Positions 1 to 5,652 of a stretch of DNA of 9,687 nt are shown in pieces; within the stretch, counting starts at the first letter, position 1; every line of letters starts with the position of its first letter. This stretch comes from Methanoregulaceae archaeon (GTDB lineage: Archaea > Halobacteriota > Methanomicrobia > Methanomicrobiales > Methanospirillaceae), in the NCBI GenBank assembly GCA_013331215.1, contig DUGU01000231.1, positions 3,235 to 12,921 on the forward strand. The letters are read 5' to 3'. A program made the translations under genes and the position numbers. Under the pieces are notes generated by a model. It ran no database searches, was not told the DNA's origin, and was given only the letters and a program-made list of their open reading frames with translations.

Positions 1-474
1 ATCGAGTGCCGGATCAACGCCGAGGATCCCCTCAACAACTTCCAGGCCACGCCCGGCAAGATCGTCCGCTACCGTTCGCCGGGCGGCCCGGGGGTGCGGC
101 TCGACTCCGGCGTCCATATGGGCTACGCGATCACACCCTATTACGACTCGATGATCTCCAAGCTCTGCACCTGGGGCATGAACCGGACTGCGGCGATCGA
201 GCGGATGCGCCGCGCGATCTCGGAGTACGTGATCCTCGGAGTCAAGACCACGCTCCCGCTCCACTTCGCCCTGATGCACAACCGGCATTTCATCGAGGGG
301 GACACGCACACCCATTTCCTCACCGAGGAGCACATCCAGCGGAGCCTCCTCCGGGCGCTCCGCGAGGAGGAGGCGCGCATGCAGACCCTCGCCTCCTCGC
401 TCCGCCAGACCAAGGAGGTGGCAGCGATCTCGGCGGCAGTCGGGACGTATCTCCGATCGAAGCCCCGGGAATAG
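1..474 (+). CDS. pycA: Biotin carboxylase subunit (pyruvate carboxylase subunit A), C-terminal part
   Basis: This is the last 157 residues of an ATP-dependent biotin carboxylase; the 5' part lies outside the window and the stop is TAG at 472-474. The enzyme carboxylates biotin on a carrier protein. In archaea of this type the partner is usually the PycB carboxyltransferase, giving oxaloacetate from pyruvate. The fragment reads straight through the biotin carboxylase C-terminal domain: [10 protein letters not shown] at residues 1-10, TPGKI at 17-21, GGPGVRLDS at 28-36, YYDSMISKL near 46-54 and GVKTTLPLH near 80-88. Arg33 in GVRLDS aligns with catalytic Arg338 of E. coli AccC. The C-terminal tail (E-E-E-A-R-M..., S-A-A-V-G-T-Y-L) is helical and typical of the archaeal subunit. 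No biotinyl (MKM) domain is present, so it is the separate-subunit form. It could equally be named accC. No pycB lies downstream, so a partner would be upstream or elsewhere. Confidence 0.93.
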   Translation: MECRINAEDPLNNFQATPGKIVRYRSPGGPGVRLDSGVHMGYAITPYYDSMISKLCTWGMNRTAAIERMRRAISEYVILGVKTTLPLHFALMHNRHFIEGDTHTHFLTEEHIQRSLLRALREEEARMQTLASSLRQTKEVAAISAAVGTYLRSKPRE

Positions 475-531
475 CCGGAGGACCGTTCCCTTTTTTGCTT
501 GCCGAGGCGACCCCTCACCGAAGTGTTCGCC

Positions 532-2532
532 ATGGTCACGGTCCGCCTCATCGCCGCGCTCGGTCTCCTCCTGCTGCTGGTCTCGCTCGCCCCCGCGGCG
601 GCCTCGGATGACGAGTACGGGATCATGCACCCGGATGCGGCCCAGCTCGCGGCCTGGAACGCGGCGTATGGTCGGGCTCCGGCGGTCGAGGCCGACCCCG
701 TCCGCCTTCGTGCCGTAGCGGCGCCGAACGGGTCGCAGGATCTCCTTCCCTACCTCGATTACGTCCCGGTCGAACGGAACCAGGGGCGGGCCGGGAACTG
801 CTGGGCATGGGCCGGCACGGGCGTGCTCGAGGTCGCGCACGCGGTGCAGGACGGGGTCCGCGACCGCCTCTCCGTCGAGTATCTCGACGCGAACTACCGG
901 CCGACCACGGCGGGTCTCCGCTGGGCAGGAGACGGCGGAGTGCTCGGGGATCTCGCCTCCTTCTACGCCTCGACAGGCACGGCCGTGCCCTGGTCGAACG
1001 CGAACGCCGGCTACTCCGACGGCGTCCAATGGTGTGTCGATAACGGCCGCTCCTTCGTCCCGGCCTACGCGATCGGAATGGATCCCCATTACCGGATCGC
1101 CTCGATCGAGGCCGAGCGGGTCGTGACCCGCCACGTCGGGCGCGAGCAGGCGATCGCGAACATCAAAGCCGTGCTCGACCGGGATCGCGCGGTCTGGTTC
1201 GCATACTACCTGCCGAACGCGACCGCGTGGCAGGCTTTCTACGGCTTCTGGGGGGCCGGCACCGAGAACGGGTCCGTCTGGAACCCCGATCCCTGGGTGA
1301 ACGCCCCGTATGATGTGGAGGGCGGGGCCGGCGGCCACGCGGTCCTCTGCGTCGGATACGACGATACCGATCCGAACAACCGGTACTGGGTCATGCTCAA
1401 CTCCTGGGGAGCGCGTCCGGGCCGGCCGCACGGCCTCTTCCGGGTCTCGATGGACCTCGACTACGACGCGACTGTGGGCCTCTTCGACCAGGACGCGGCT
1501 GCCATGCTCTGGATGACCGAGAAGGTCGCCTTCGCGCCGTCGGCCTTGCCCACGCCGCGGGCGATCGAGGCTCTGCCGTGCGTGATCACCGAGCCGGGAA
1601 GTTACTATCTCGTCCGGGACCAGGCGGGCCTCGCCGCCCCGCGTGCGGTGGAGATCCGGGCCTCGGACGTGGTGCTGAACGGGAGCGGACACACGGTGAG
1701 CGCGGCTTCCGGGACCGGGCAATACGGGGTGCTCGCCTATAACTCCGGCGGCCTGTCGAACGTGACCGTTACGGACCTTGTCCTCGAGGGCTGGGACGAA
1801 GGGGCGGCATTCTACGGCGTCGACGGTGGCGGCATCACGGGCTGCAGGATCGCGGGCTCGGCATTCGCGGGGCTCTCGCTCGACGGCGGGGCGCGGAATG
1901 GCTCGGTACGGGGATGCGAGCTGACCGGTAACGGCATCGGCGTCCTCGTCCGCAATTCGGGGAACGCGACGCTCGAGCGGAACGAGATCACGGGTTCGGT
2001 GACGGCCGGCATCTCGCTCTACGCATCGGGCGGCAACCGGATCGTCGACAACCGGCTGGTCAACGACGTCAACGTTCGGTTCGGCGGCGCGATTCTCCCG
2101 AACGCGTGGAACGGGTCCGAGGGGCCCGGGCCCAACGTGGTCGGGGGACCGCGCACAGGCGGTAACTACTGGGGTGCGCCCGGCCTGACGGGATGGTCGG
2201 ACACGCACTGGGACGAGAACCGCGACGGCTTCACGGACGGGCCGTACGACCTCTTCGGCGACGGCGGGAACGTGGACCGTCTGCCCCTGGTTTACTACGT
2301 GTCATCAGCCCCGCCGGTCATTCCCGGCGGCACGGGCCGGCCGGCCGATCTCGACGGCGACGGGTGGTGCGAGGACGTCAACGGCAACGGGCGGGCCGAC
2401 TTCGCGGACGTCACGCTCTTCTTCGGCGAGACGGACTGGATCGCGGCCAACGAGCCGCTCCGGCTCTTCGACTATAACGGAAACGGGCGTCTCGACTTCC
2501 AGGACACCATCCTGCTCTTCAACCTCATCTGA
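532..2532 (+). CDS. Secreted C1-family (papain-like) cysteine peptidase with NosD-type beta-helix and C-terminal dockerin-like domain
   Basis: This is a predicted exported, multi-domain protein of 666 residues from ATG 532. Residues 2-25 form a signal peptide (Thr-Val-Arg, a Leu-rich core, then A-P-A-A-A-S). An in-frame TTG at 499 and GTG at 523 are possible, but ATG 532 gives the cleaner signal peptide; GGAGG at 477-481 is too far upstream to decide. Residues about 70-330 are papain-like: Gln84 (oxyanion hole), Cys90 in GNCWAWA, His269 in GGHAVLCVGYDD and Asn290 in YWVMLNSWG, so all four key residues are present. Residues about 346-590 are a right-handed beta-helix of the NosD/carbohydrate-binding type, with runs such as GNGIGVLVRNSGNATLERNEI and a GGNYWG motif. 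Residues 606-666 carry two EF-hand-like calcium loops, DVNGNGRAD (from 615) and DYNGNGRLD (from 647), spaced as in a type I dockerin. It is probably a surface or secreted proteolytic enzyme. Substrate and cohesin partner are unknown. Confidence 0.92.
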   Translation: MVTVRLIAALGLLLLLVSLAPAAASDDEYGIMHPDAAQLAAWNAAYGRAPAVEADPVRLRAVAAPNGSQDLLPYLDYVPVERNQGRAGNCWAWAGTGVLEVAHAVQDGVRDRLSVEYLDANYRPTTAGLRWAGDGGVLGDLASFYASTGTAVPWSNANAGYSDGVQWCVDNGRSFVPAYAIGMDPHYRIASIEAERVVTRHVGREQAIANIKAVLDRDRAVWFAYYLPNATAWQAFYGFWGAGTENGSVWNPDPWVNAPYDVEGGAGGHAVLCVGYDDTDPNNRYWVMLNSWGARPGRPHGLFRVSMDLDYDATVGLFDQDAAAMLWMTEKVAFAPSALPTPRAIEALPCVITEPGSYYLVRDQAGLAAPRAVEIRASDVVLNGSGHTVSAASGTGQYGVLAYNSGGLSNVTVTDLVLEGWDEGAAFYGVDGGGITGCRIAGSAFAGLSLDGGARNGSVRGCELTGNGIGVLVRNSGNATLERNEITGSVTAGISLYASGGNRIVDNRLVNDVNVRFGGAILPNAWNGSEGPGPNVVGGPRTGGNYWGAPGLTGWSDTHWDENRDGFTDGPYDLFGDGGNVDRLPLVYYVSSAPPVIPGGTGRPADLDGDGWCEDVNGNGRADFADVTLFFGETDWIAANEPLRLFDYNGNGRLDFQDTILLFNLI

Positions 2533-2537
2533 AGGTC

Positions 2538-2560
2538 GTAGCGGAGGCTACCCCCCTCTC
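2538..2560 (+). terminator. Possible terminator of the peptidase gene
   Basis: Six bases after the stop codon there is a 5-bp stem (gtagc 2538-2542 / gctac 2547-2551, loop ggag), followed by a pyrimidine run (cccccctctcc). It is short and lacks a U-tract, so it is only a weak candidate. Confidence 0.3.
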
Positions 2561-2593
2561 CATGGTTCGGTGCGGGCCGGATTGCGCCCCAGC

Positions 2594-2628
2594 AGAATCT
2601 TTATCACTCTCTCCCGCGTTTTTATTAT
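2594..2628 (+). promoter_or_regulatory. TATA-type promoter of the tRNA-Met gene
   Basis: An AT-rich stretch in GC-rich DNA sits just upstream of the tRNA. The element aatctttatc (2596-2605) has the archaeal TATA pattern with a purine-rich BRE-like lead (agcagaa). Its centre, about 2602, predicts a start near 2627, about 15 nt before the mature 5' end at 2642. A second TATA-like element, tttattat (2621-2628), is less well placed, since it would start transcription inside the tRNA. Confidence 0.55.
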
Positions 2629-2641
2629 GCACAACGTGCGG

Positions 2642-2751
2642 GCTGCGGTGGCCTAGCTGGTTAAGGCGCCAGACTCATAGGGTTTAATTCGCGATGAGGC
2701 GCCATTTCCTGGGACATCTGGAGATCGAGGGTTCGGATCCCTCCCGCAGCA
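2642..2751 (+). tRNA. tRNA-Met(CAU), elongator, with a 36-nt intron after position 37
   Basis: Full cloverleaf visible. The acceptor stem is gctgcgg (2642-2648) with ccgcagc (2744-2750), 7 of 7 pairs, and discriminator A at 2751. The D stem is gcct/aggc (2651-2654, 2664-2667) with GG in the loop. The anticodon stem is ccaga (2669-2673) with tctgg (2717-2721). The T stem is gaggg/ccctc (2727-2731, 2739-2743) with loop ttcggat. The anticodon CAT is at 2676-2678. An intron at 2680-2715 interrupts the anticodon loop; mature length is 74 nt. CCA is not encoded. The G1-C72 pair and the absence of the GGG/CCC anticodon-stem signature argue against the initiator tRNA. An intron at this place is typical of archaeal elongator tRNA-Met. 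A tRNA-Ile2 (CAU, agmatidine-modified) is the alternative but less likely. Confidence 0.93.
2680..2715 (+). other. Archaeal tRNA intron (bulge-helix-bulge, canonical 37/38)
   Basis: The splice junctions form a bulge-helix-bulge motif. The exon bases ctca (2674-2677) pair with intron bases tggg (2710-2713) as a 4-bp central helix with one G-U pair. The flanking 3-nt bulges are ta|g (2678-2680) and ac|a (2714-2716), each cut after the second base by the splicing endonuclease. The inner helix is weak (gg 2681-2682 with cc 2708-2709). No ORF or box C/D guide is apparent in these 36 nt. Confidence 0.85.
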
Positions 2752-2779
2752 TCAGGACACCTCTCTTACGTTACCAACC

Positions 2780-2799
2780 GGTGTAAAAACACTTTTTTT
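2780..2799 (+). terminator. T-run terminator after tRNA-Met
   Basis: A short hairpin (gtgt 2781-2784 / acac 2789-2792, loop aaaa) is followed at once by seven T residues (2793-2799). Oligo-T tracts stop archaeal RNA polymerase, and the position about 30 nt after the tRNA fits its terminator. The rest of 2800-2931 shows no gene or strong signal. Confidence 0.55.
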
Positions 2800-2931
2800 C
2801 AACCATTCCCCCCTGATCCAGCCCGCTGCATACCGTCAGCATCAGTATGATCCGGAGCCGTGGGCGATCGTATCATCCACGGCGCTCTCGAGCGCGGCCA
2901 GCACTGTAATAGAGAGTTCCTGGTTATCCCG

Positions 2932-2957
2932 GCTCGAAAAAAGTGAGTCTTTCGAGC
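2932..2957 (-). terminator. Inverted repeat after the cupredoxin gene, likely terminator
   Basis: A perfect 8-bp inverted repeat, gctcgaaa (2932-2939) and tttcgagc (2950-2957), has a 10-nt loop and starts four bases past the cupredoxin stop codon. Read on the minus strand, a run of six T lies at the 3' side of the hairpin. Position and T-run fit a terminator for the minus-strand operon. Confidence 0.5.
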
Positions 2958-2961
2958 GCAT

Positions 2962-3252
2962 TCACGTCGTTACGAACGCGCCGGTCATCATCTTCGGATG
3001 CACATCGCACCGGAAGAAGAACCGCCCCTTCCCGGACGGCGCGGTGAAGGTGTACGTCACGGTCTTCGGTCCCGTTATCACCTCTCCCGCGAAGAATTTC
3101 TCCGCTGCGGACGAGTCCCGATAGAGTGCGAAGTTGTGCGGGACGCCCGTGTCCCGGTTTTCGAAGGTCATCTCCACCGGGGACCCGGCAGGCACGGTGA
3201 TCTCTTTCGTATCGAAGGCCATACCCTCCGCCGTCAGCGTGATAGCAACCAT
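2962..3252 (-). CDS. Small blue-copper (cupredoxin) protein
   Basis: This 96-residue protein is a single cupredoxin domain of the plastocyanin/EfeO-like type. A full type 1 copper site is visible: His39 in VPHNF, then Cys82, His85 and Met88 in CDVHPKMMTG, the C-x2-H-x2-M spacing of amicyanin-like proteins. The alternating strands (V-E-M-T-F-E-N-R-D, T-V-T-Y-T-F-T-A-P) fit the beta-sandwich. The start ATG has a strong ribosome site on the minus strand (AAGGAGG, 3260-3266). The gene lies 13 nt downstream of the lipoprotein gene and its ribosome site touches that gene's stop, so the two are co-transcribed and probably translationally coupled. No signal peptide or membrane segment is present, which is odd because cupredoxins normally work outside the cytoplasm. 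Its role may be electron transfer or copper binding; no redox partner is visible nearby. Confidence 0.9.
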   Translation of the reverse strand: MVAITLTAEGMAFDTKEITVPAGSPVEMTFENRDTGVPHNFALYRDSSAAEKFFAGEVITGPKTVTYTFTAPSGKGRFFFRCDVHPKMMTGAFVTT

Positions 3253-3259
3253 TCTTCTG

Positions 3260-3266
3260 CCTCCTT
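3260..3266 (-). promoter_or_regulatory. Ribosome binding site of the cupredoxin gene
   Basis: The minus-strand sequence AAGGAGG is seven bases before ATG 3252 and overlaps the first base of the lipoprotein stop codon (TGA 3268-3266). It fixes the cupredoxin start and rules out an upstream exported form. Confidence 0.8.
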
Positions 3267-3712
3267 CAGGTCGTGACGGTGACCGTGACCGTGTCGGATA
3301 CCGCCGGGACGAATGGCGTGTGGTCGTTGTTCACGAGCTGGACTGCGAACGCGTGGGTCCCGGGCGGGACGTTCTTGAACGTATACGACGTGCCCGAGAC
3401 GTGCGCCCAGGTGGCGCTCGTGTTCGTCGGGATGGCCGGCTGTCCTGCTGCGCTCGGGATCGGGCTGACGTCCATGTAGAAGTGCACGTGCCCCTCGCCC
3501 GTGACGTTGGCCTGGCCCTGCTTGTCAACGACATTGAAGTTGGCGACATCGGCCTTGACGGTGATGTCGCCCGTCTTCAGGGTGGCGCCGTTCGAGGGCG
3601 AGCTGATCTTCAGGGTCGGGGTCGCCGGCGTCGAGGTGCAGCCCGAGAGCATGACGCAGGTCACCACGAGGACCAAGGCGCAGAGTGCAGATGCGCGAAG
3701 GACTTTCGACAT
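3266..3712 (-). CDS. Lipoprotein with DUF4399-like beta domain
   Basis: This 148-residue protein has an N-terminal lipoprotein signal: Lys3 and Arg6, a hydrophobic stretch at 8-22, and lipobox L-S-G-C with Cys25 as the predicted lipidated residue. A Thr/Pro linker (26-33) leads to one beta-rich domain. The domain resembles DUF4399: an opening I-S-S-P-S-N-G-A-T-L, then GEGHVHFYMD at 72-81, and near the end NVPPGTHAFAVQL followed by NNDHTPFVPAVSDTVTV. The H-V-H pair (75, 77) and the later His residues could bind a metal, which is attractive next to a copper protein, but this is inference. It is the first gene of a two-gene operon with the cupredoxin, and is predicted to be anchored on the outer face of the membrane. 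The family assignment is from motif memory, not a search. Confidence 0.85.
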   Translation of the reverse strand: MSKVLRASALCALVLVVTCVMLSGCTSTPATPTLKISSPSNGATLKTGDITVKADVANFNVVDKQGQANVTGEGHVHFYMDVSPIPSAAGQPAIPTNTSATWAHVSGTSYTFKNVPPGTHAFAVQLVNNDHTPFVPAVSDTVTVTVTT

Positions 3713-3735
3713 AGGTTGGACTAATTCCCGTTGAC

Positions 3736-3752
3736 GCTATAAACTTTCTCCT
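3736..3752 (-). promoter_or_regulatory. Promoter of the lipoprotein-cupredoxin operon, probably leaderless
   Basis: On the minus strand, GTTTATA (3744-3738) follows a purine-rich BRE-like stretch (aggagaaa). Its centre at about 3741 predicts a start near 3715, within a few bases of ATG 3712. No Shine-Dalgarno sequence lies before that ATG. This suggests a leaderless mRNA for the first gene, while the second gene carries a strong ribosome site. Confidence 0.6.
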
Positions 3753-4183
3753 GCCTGAACGGTGCTGCGCCCCCGTGGTTTGCCGCCTATGATGTATCTC
3801 CATTGTCGACAGGAAGGCGCGCACCGGCCTGACCCCGAAGCATCAGGCGACATCACTCGGACCATATCAACCTCCAGGTTACCTGGCACAGAATAGCCCG
3901 AAGAGGGAATTCCGGGTGTGAATAGGGAGGGGGGAAAAATCCAATGGATACCATCACGACATGTCCCCGAACCGGAATCGCCCTTTGGCGAACCCGACGG
4001 GCTCGGGCCAGGCCTCACGACTGCCCCCTCCGTCGATATATTTTCACGGAGCGGGATCTTCAAAACAGGGTAAGTTTCGGAATCGGCAGCAGGTGAGCAC
4101 CCGAAAGGGCCACATCGTCGTAGGTATCGGAGTGTATCATCCCGCATGATGGAACCACGATACTCCCTCGCCTCCCCGGGGGA
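3753..4183. other. Long intergenic region without a supported gene
   Basis: About 430 nt show no convincing coding frame. The open frames here are rich in Ser, Pro, Gly and Cys and have no ribosome site. It holds a 13-bp inverted repeat at 3874-3886 (ccaggt-t-acctgg), a TATA-like gatatatttt at 4035-4044 with no gene placed to use it, and small hairpins such as atcat/atgat near 4136-4150. Confidence 0.5.
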
Positions 4184-4342
4184 TCAGGTCGACGGTTCCC
4201 AGCGCCGCCCCATGTCCACGATCGGCCGGACTTCGGTCACTTCGAAGATCACGAGCGCATGGATCGACACTCGTCGAACGCCGGGCCCGAGGTCGCGAGA
4301 TCCTTCCATCGTCATGTAGACGCGGACCCCTTTCCAGTCCAT
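4184..4342 (-). CDS. Candidate small protein, 52 residues
   Basis: This is a short minus-strand frame from ATG 4342 to TGA 4186-4184. The product begins MDWKGVRVYMTMEGSRD and has an alternating hydrophobic run, VSIHALVIFEVTEVRPIVDM, that looks like beta strands. Codons favour G or C at third positions, as in the neighbouring genes. A TATA-like minus-strand gaatattt (about 4361-4368) lies 20-25 nt before the ATG, so a leaderless transcript is possible; there is no clear Shine-Dalgarno site. A different minus-strand frame (GTG at about 4417, reading ...SPLLEYFNRALV...) runs into this region and ends shortly after 4342. The stretch could therefore also be a decayed, frameshifted gene. I do not recognise the protein. 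Confidence 0.4.
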   Translation of the reverse strand: MDWKGVRVYMTMEGSRDLGPGVRRVSIHALVIFEVTEVRPIVDMGRRWEPST

Positions 4343-4660
4343 GATACCAGCGCCCGGTTGAAATATTCCAGCAGTGGTGATACCGTACTTCCGCTCCGTC
4401 TATCGCAACTGGCTTTCACTTATTGAGGTTAAATGGTATGGCCGCCCGTGACTCTGTCCCGCCGGGGGTTACCGTGACGAAAGCGCTTCCCCGCGGTGCT
4501 GCATGTGGTGGCTGTTCATCCCCGGGAAGGTTAGGGAGGGTCCATCCTCGAACGATGGAGCGGATGCGCCGCGCCAACTACCCTCGCCCTCTGTCGCGGC
4601 CCCGTTCACTTTCACACCGCGACCGATGGGCCTTATACATCTCAGGACGACCTCGTTCAT
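4343..4660. other. Intergenic region without a supported gene
   Basis: An open frame from TTG 4423 runs through this stretch into the gene at 4690, but its first 89 residues are Arg/Ser/Pro-rich, lack a ribosome site and look non-coding. A minus-strand GTG frame (about 4417 to 4316, with LLEYFNRAL) may be a gene remnant. No RNA gene is recognised. Confidence 0.4.
4631..4640 (+). promoter_or_regulatory. TATA-like promoter element upstream of the gene at 4690
   Basis: The element ccttatacat contains TTATAC (4633-4638), an AT-rich island in GC-rich DNA. A start about 25 nt downstream would fall near 4661, at the first base of the hairpin at 4661-4677, giving a leader of about 29 nt. Confidence 0.4.
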
Positions 4661-4677
4661 GCAGCCCGCGGGGCTGC
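4661..4677 (+). promoter_or_regulatory. GC hairpin just before the ribosome site of the gene at 4690
   Basis: A perfect 7-bp stem, gcagccc (4661-4667) and gggctgc (4671-4677), has a 3-nt loop. The ribosome site GGGTGATC follows at 4682-4689. If transcription starts near 4661, the hairpin would be the 5' end of the mRNA and could affect stability or translation. Confidence 0.4.
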
Positions 4678-4689
4678 CCGAGGGTGATC

Positions 4690-5109
4690 ATGCAGACGAC
4701 CTTTGACGGCCCGTTCGGGGTCGGGACCATCGGGGCGGATGGGGCGCCGTATGACGACACGCTCGTGGTCATGCGGACCGAGGACGGCGGGCTCGAGCTT
4801 CTTGGCGAGGACGCGACCCTCCTTCTCTCGCCCGACGACGTCCGTATACTCCTCTTCTACGGTTCGACGGTCGAACTCGAGGGGCCGGGAGGGACGACGG
4901 CCGCGATCGGCCTCGACCCCCGGCGGTATGCGATCGTGCTCGTCCTTGAGGGCCGTGTCTACCGCGCGCCTCGCTGGGCGATTACGGCCGTCGCACGGTG
5001 CCGGCTTCCCGCCGCGTACCTCCAAGCCGGCCGGAGCCGTCCCCGCGTCGCTCCCTCCGCGCCCTCTCGACCTTTCCGGACCATGCATGTGGCCGACGCG
5101 CGGAGCTGA
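4690..5109 (+). CDS. Hypothetical protein, 139 residues
   Basis: I do not recognise this protein. From ATG 4690 the first ~100 residues look like a folded, beta-rich acidic domain: MQTTFDGPFGVGTIGADG, then TLVVMRTEDGGLELLGEDATLLLSPDDVRILLFYGS and YAIVLVLEGRVYRAPRWAITAVARC. The last ~40 residues are rich in Arg, Pro, Ser and Ala and may be disordered, or the frame may run past the ancestral stop. The start is chosen because GGGTGATC, a good match to the archaeal anti-Shine-Dalgarno, lies directly before it; GTG 4684 is an alternative two codons upstream. There is no signal peptide or membrane segment. It stands alone, convergent with the small gene at 5479-5306. The long N-terminal extension to TTG 4423 is rejected. 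Confidence 0.65.
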   Translation: MQTTFDGPFGVGTIGADGAPYDDTLVVMRTEDGGLELLGEDATLLLSPDDVRILLFYGSTVELEGPGGTTAAIGLDPRRYAIVLVLEGRVYRAPRWAITAVARCRLPAAYLQAGRSRPRVAPSAPSRPFRTMHVADARS

Positions 5110-5247
5110 GCGGCTCCGGCCCCGTGCGGTCTGACGCTGCGGCTCTTTACAGCGATGCAGAAAATGATAGTCCGCCGGCGGTGCTCCCGGCCGGGCAGGA
5201 GGGGGTCGCCGGACCGGGGGGTGAGGGGACGTGCATGCCGGCTTCGA

Positions 5248-5282
5248 GGGCCGCCCGCCGTCACCCCTCGGCAAGGCGGCCC
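5248..5282 (-). terminator. Strong GC hairpin between convergent genes
   Basis: A two-part stem: gggccgcc (5248-5255) pairs perfectly with ggcggccc (5275-5282), and inside it gccg (5257-5260) pairs with cggc (5269-5272) around an 8-nt loop. It begins 24 nt past the stop of the minus-strand small gene. It lacks a T-run, so termination is inferred from position. It could also block read-through from the plus-strand gene ending at 5109. Confidence 0.45.
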
Positions 5283-5305
5283 CATTCGGTATTCGTGATG
5301 GCGAT

Positions 5306-5479
5306 TCAGGCGCCGTTCAGTGCCCGCGCCGTGTCGAACCCACTCTCGATCAGTCGCCGGTACATCACCAGCGCGCGCCCCGCTCCGTCCGTGACGACGG
5401 TCGGCGCGATGAGGCATTCCGATGCATCGGAATCATCCACAGGCGCGCTCGGAATACCTGTCTGAAATGTCAGTTCCAT
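5306..5479 (-). CDS. Small hypothetical protein, 57 residues
   Basis: The frame runs from ATG 5479 to TGA 5308-5306 on the minus strand. The product starts MELTFQTGIPSAPVDDSD and ends with an amphipathic helix, RALVMYRRLIESGFDTARAL, separated by a short strand-like LIAPTVVTDG. It is acidic at the N-terminus and has one Cys. The minus-strand leader carries gaggacgag 6-14 bases before the ATG, a reasonable ribosome site. Third codon positions are strongly GC, like the neighbours. A GC hairpin (5248-5282) lies shortly after the stop, and a TATA-like ctttatat (5571-5564) about 90 nt upstream could serve it. It is divergent from the histidine kinase gene. I do not recognise a family; the helix could be a protein-binding element. 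It is easily missed because of its length. Confidence 0.65.
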   Translation of the reverse strand: MELTFQTGIPSAPVDDSDASECLIAPTVVTDGAGRALVMYRRLIESGFDTARALNGA

Positions 5480-5561
5480 CGATCTCGTCCTCGTGAAGCA
5501 CAGGGCTCTGACCCCCTGCTGCGCGGCTGGAAAGCCGATGGCATGAAGGTTGACTGTTGCA

Positions 5562-5583
5562 GGATATAAAGTTATCTGGATAT
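5562..5583. promoter_or_regulatory. Divergent promoter region with repeated GGATAT
   Basis: An AT-rich island contains atataaag (5564-5571), usable as a TATA box for the kinase (predicted start about 5593) and, read as ctttatat, for the small gene on the other strand (predicted start about 5543). GGATAT occurs at 5562-5567 and again at 5578-5583, 16 nt apart, overlapping the TATA element, so they may be operator half-sites. Confidence 0.45.
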
Positions 5584-5652
5584 GGTGATTGAATCGGATG
5601 AGTGAAAGTAGTCGGCAATAACGCTAAATAATCGGCGGCGGCAATCTGATCT

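Noticed and set aside
1680..2100. Asn/Gly-rich repetitive coding stretch considered as a DNA repeat
   Set aside because: The repetition is the beta-helix rung pattern of the NosD-type domain at the protein level, not a nucleotide tandem repeat.
2642..2751. tRNA gene considered as an integration (att) site
   Set aside because: No integrase, phage gene or repeated tRNA 3' end is visible in the window.
3789..3896. 35-residue plus-strand frame downstream of the divergent TATA element
   Set aside because: It is too short, has no ribosome site, and its composition is not protein-like. The TATA element fits the minus-strand lipoprotein better.
3737..4147. Minus-strand frame of 136 codons in the long gap
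   Set aside because: It is rich in Ser, Gly, Pro and Cys, has no ribosome site or promoter at the right place, and overlaps the promoter of the lipoprotein operon.
4657..5417. Long minus-strand frames (205 and 152 codons) opposite the gene at 4690 and across the small gene
   Set aside because: They are Arg/Pro/Gly-rich with no ribosome site and no motif. They overlap better-supported genes in other frames.
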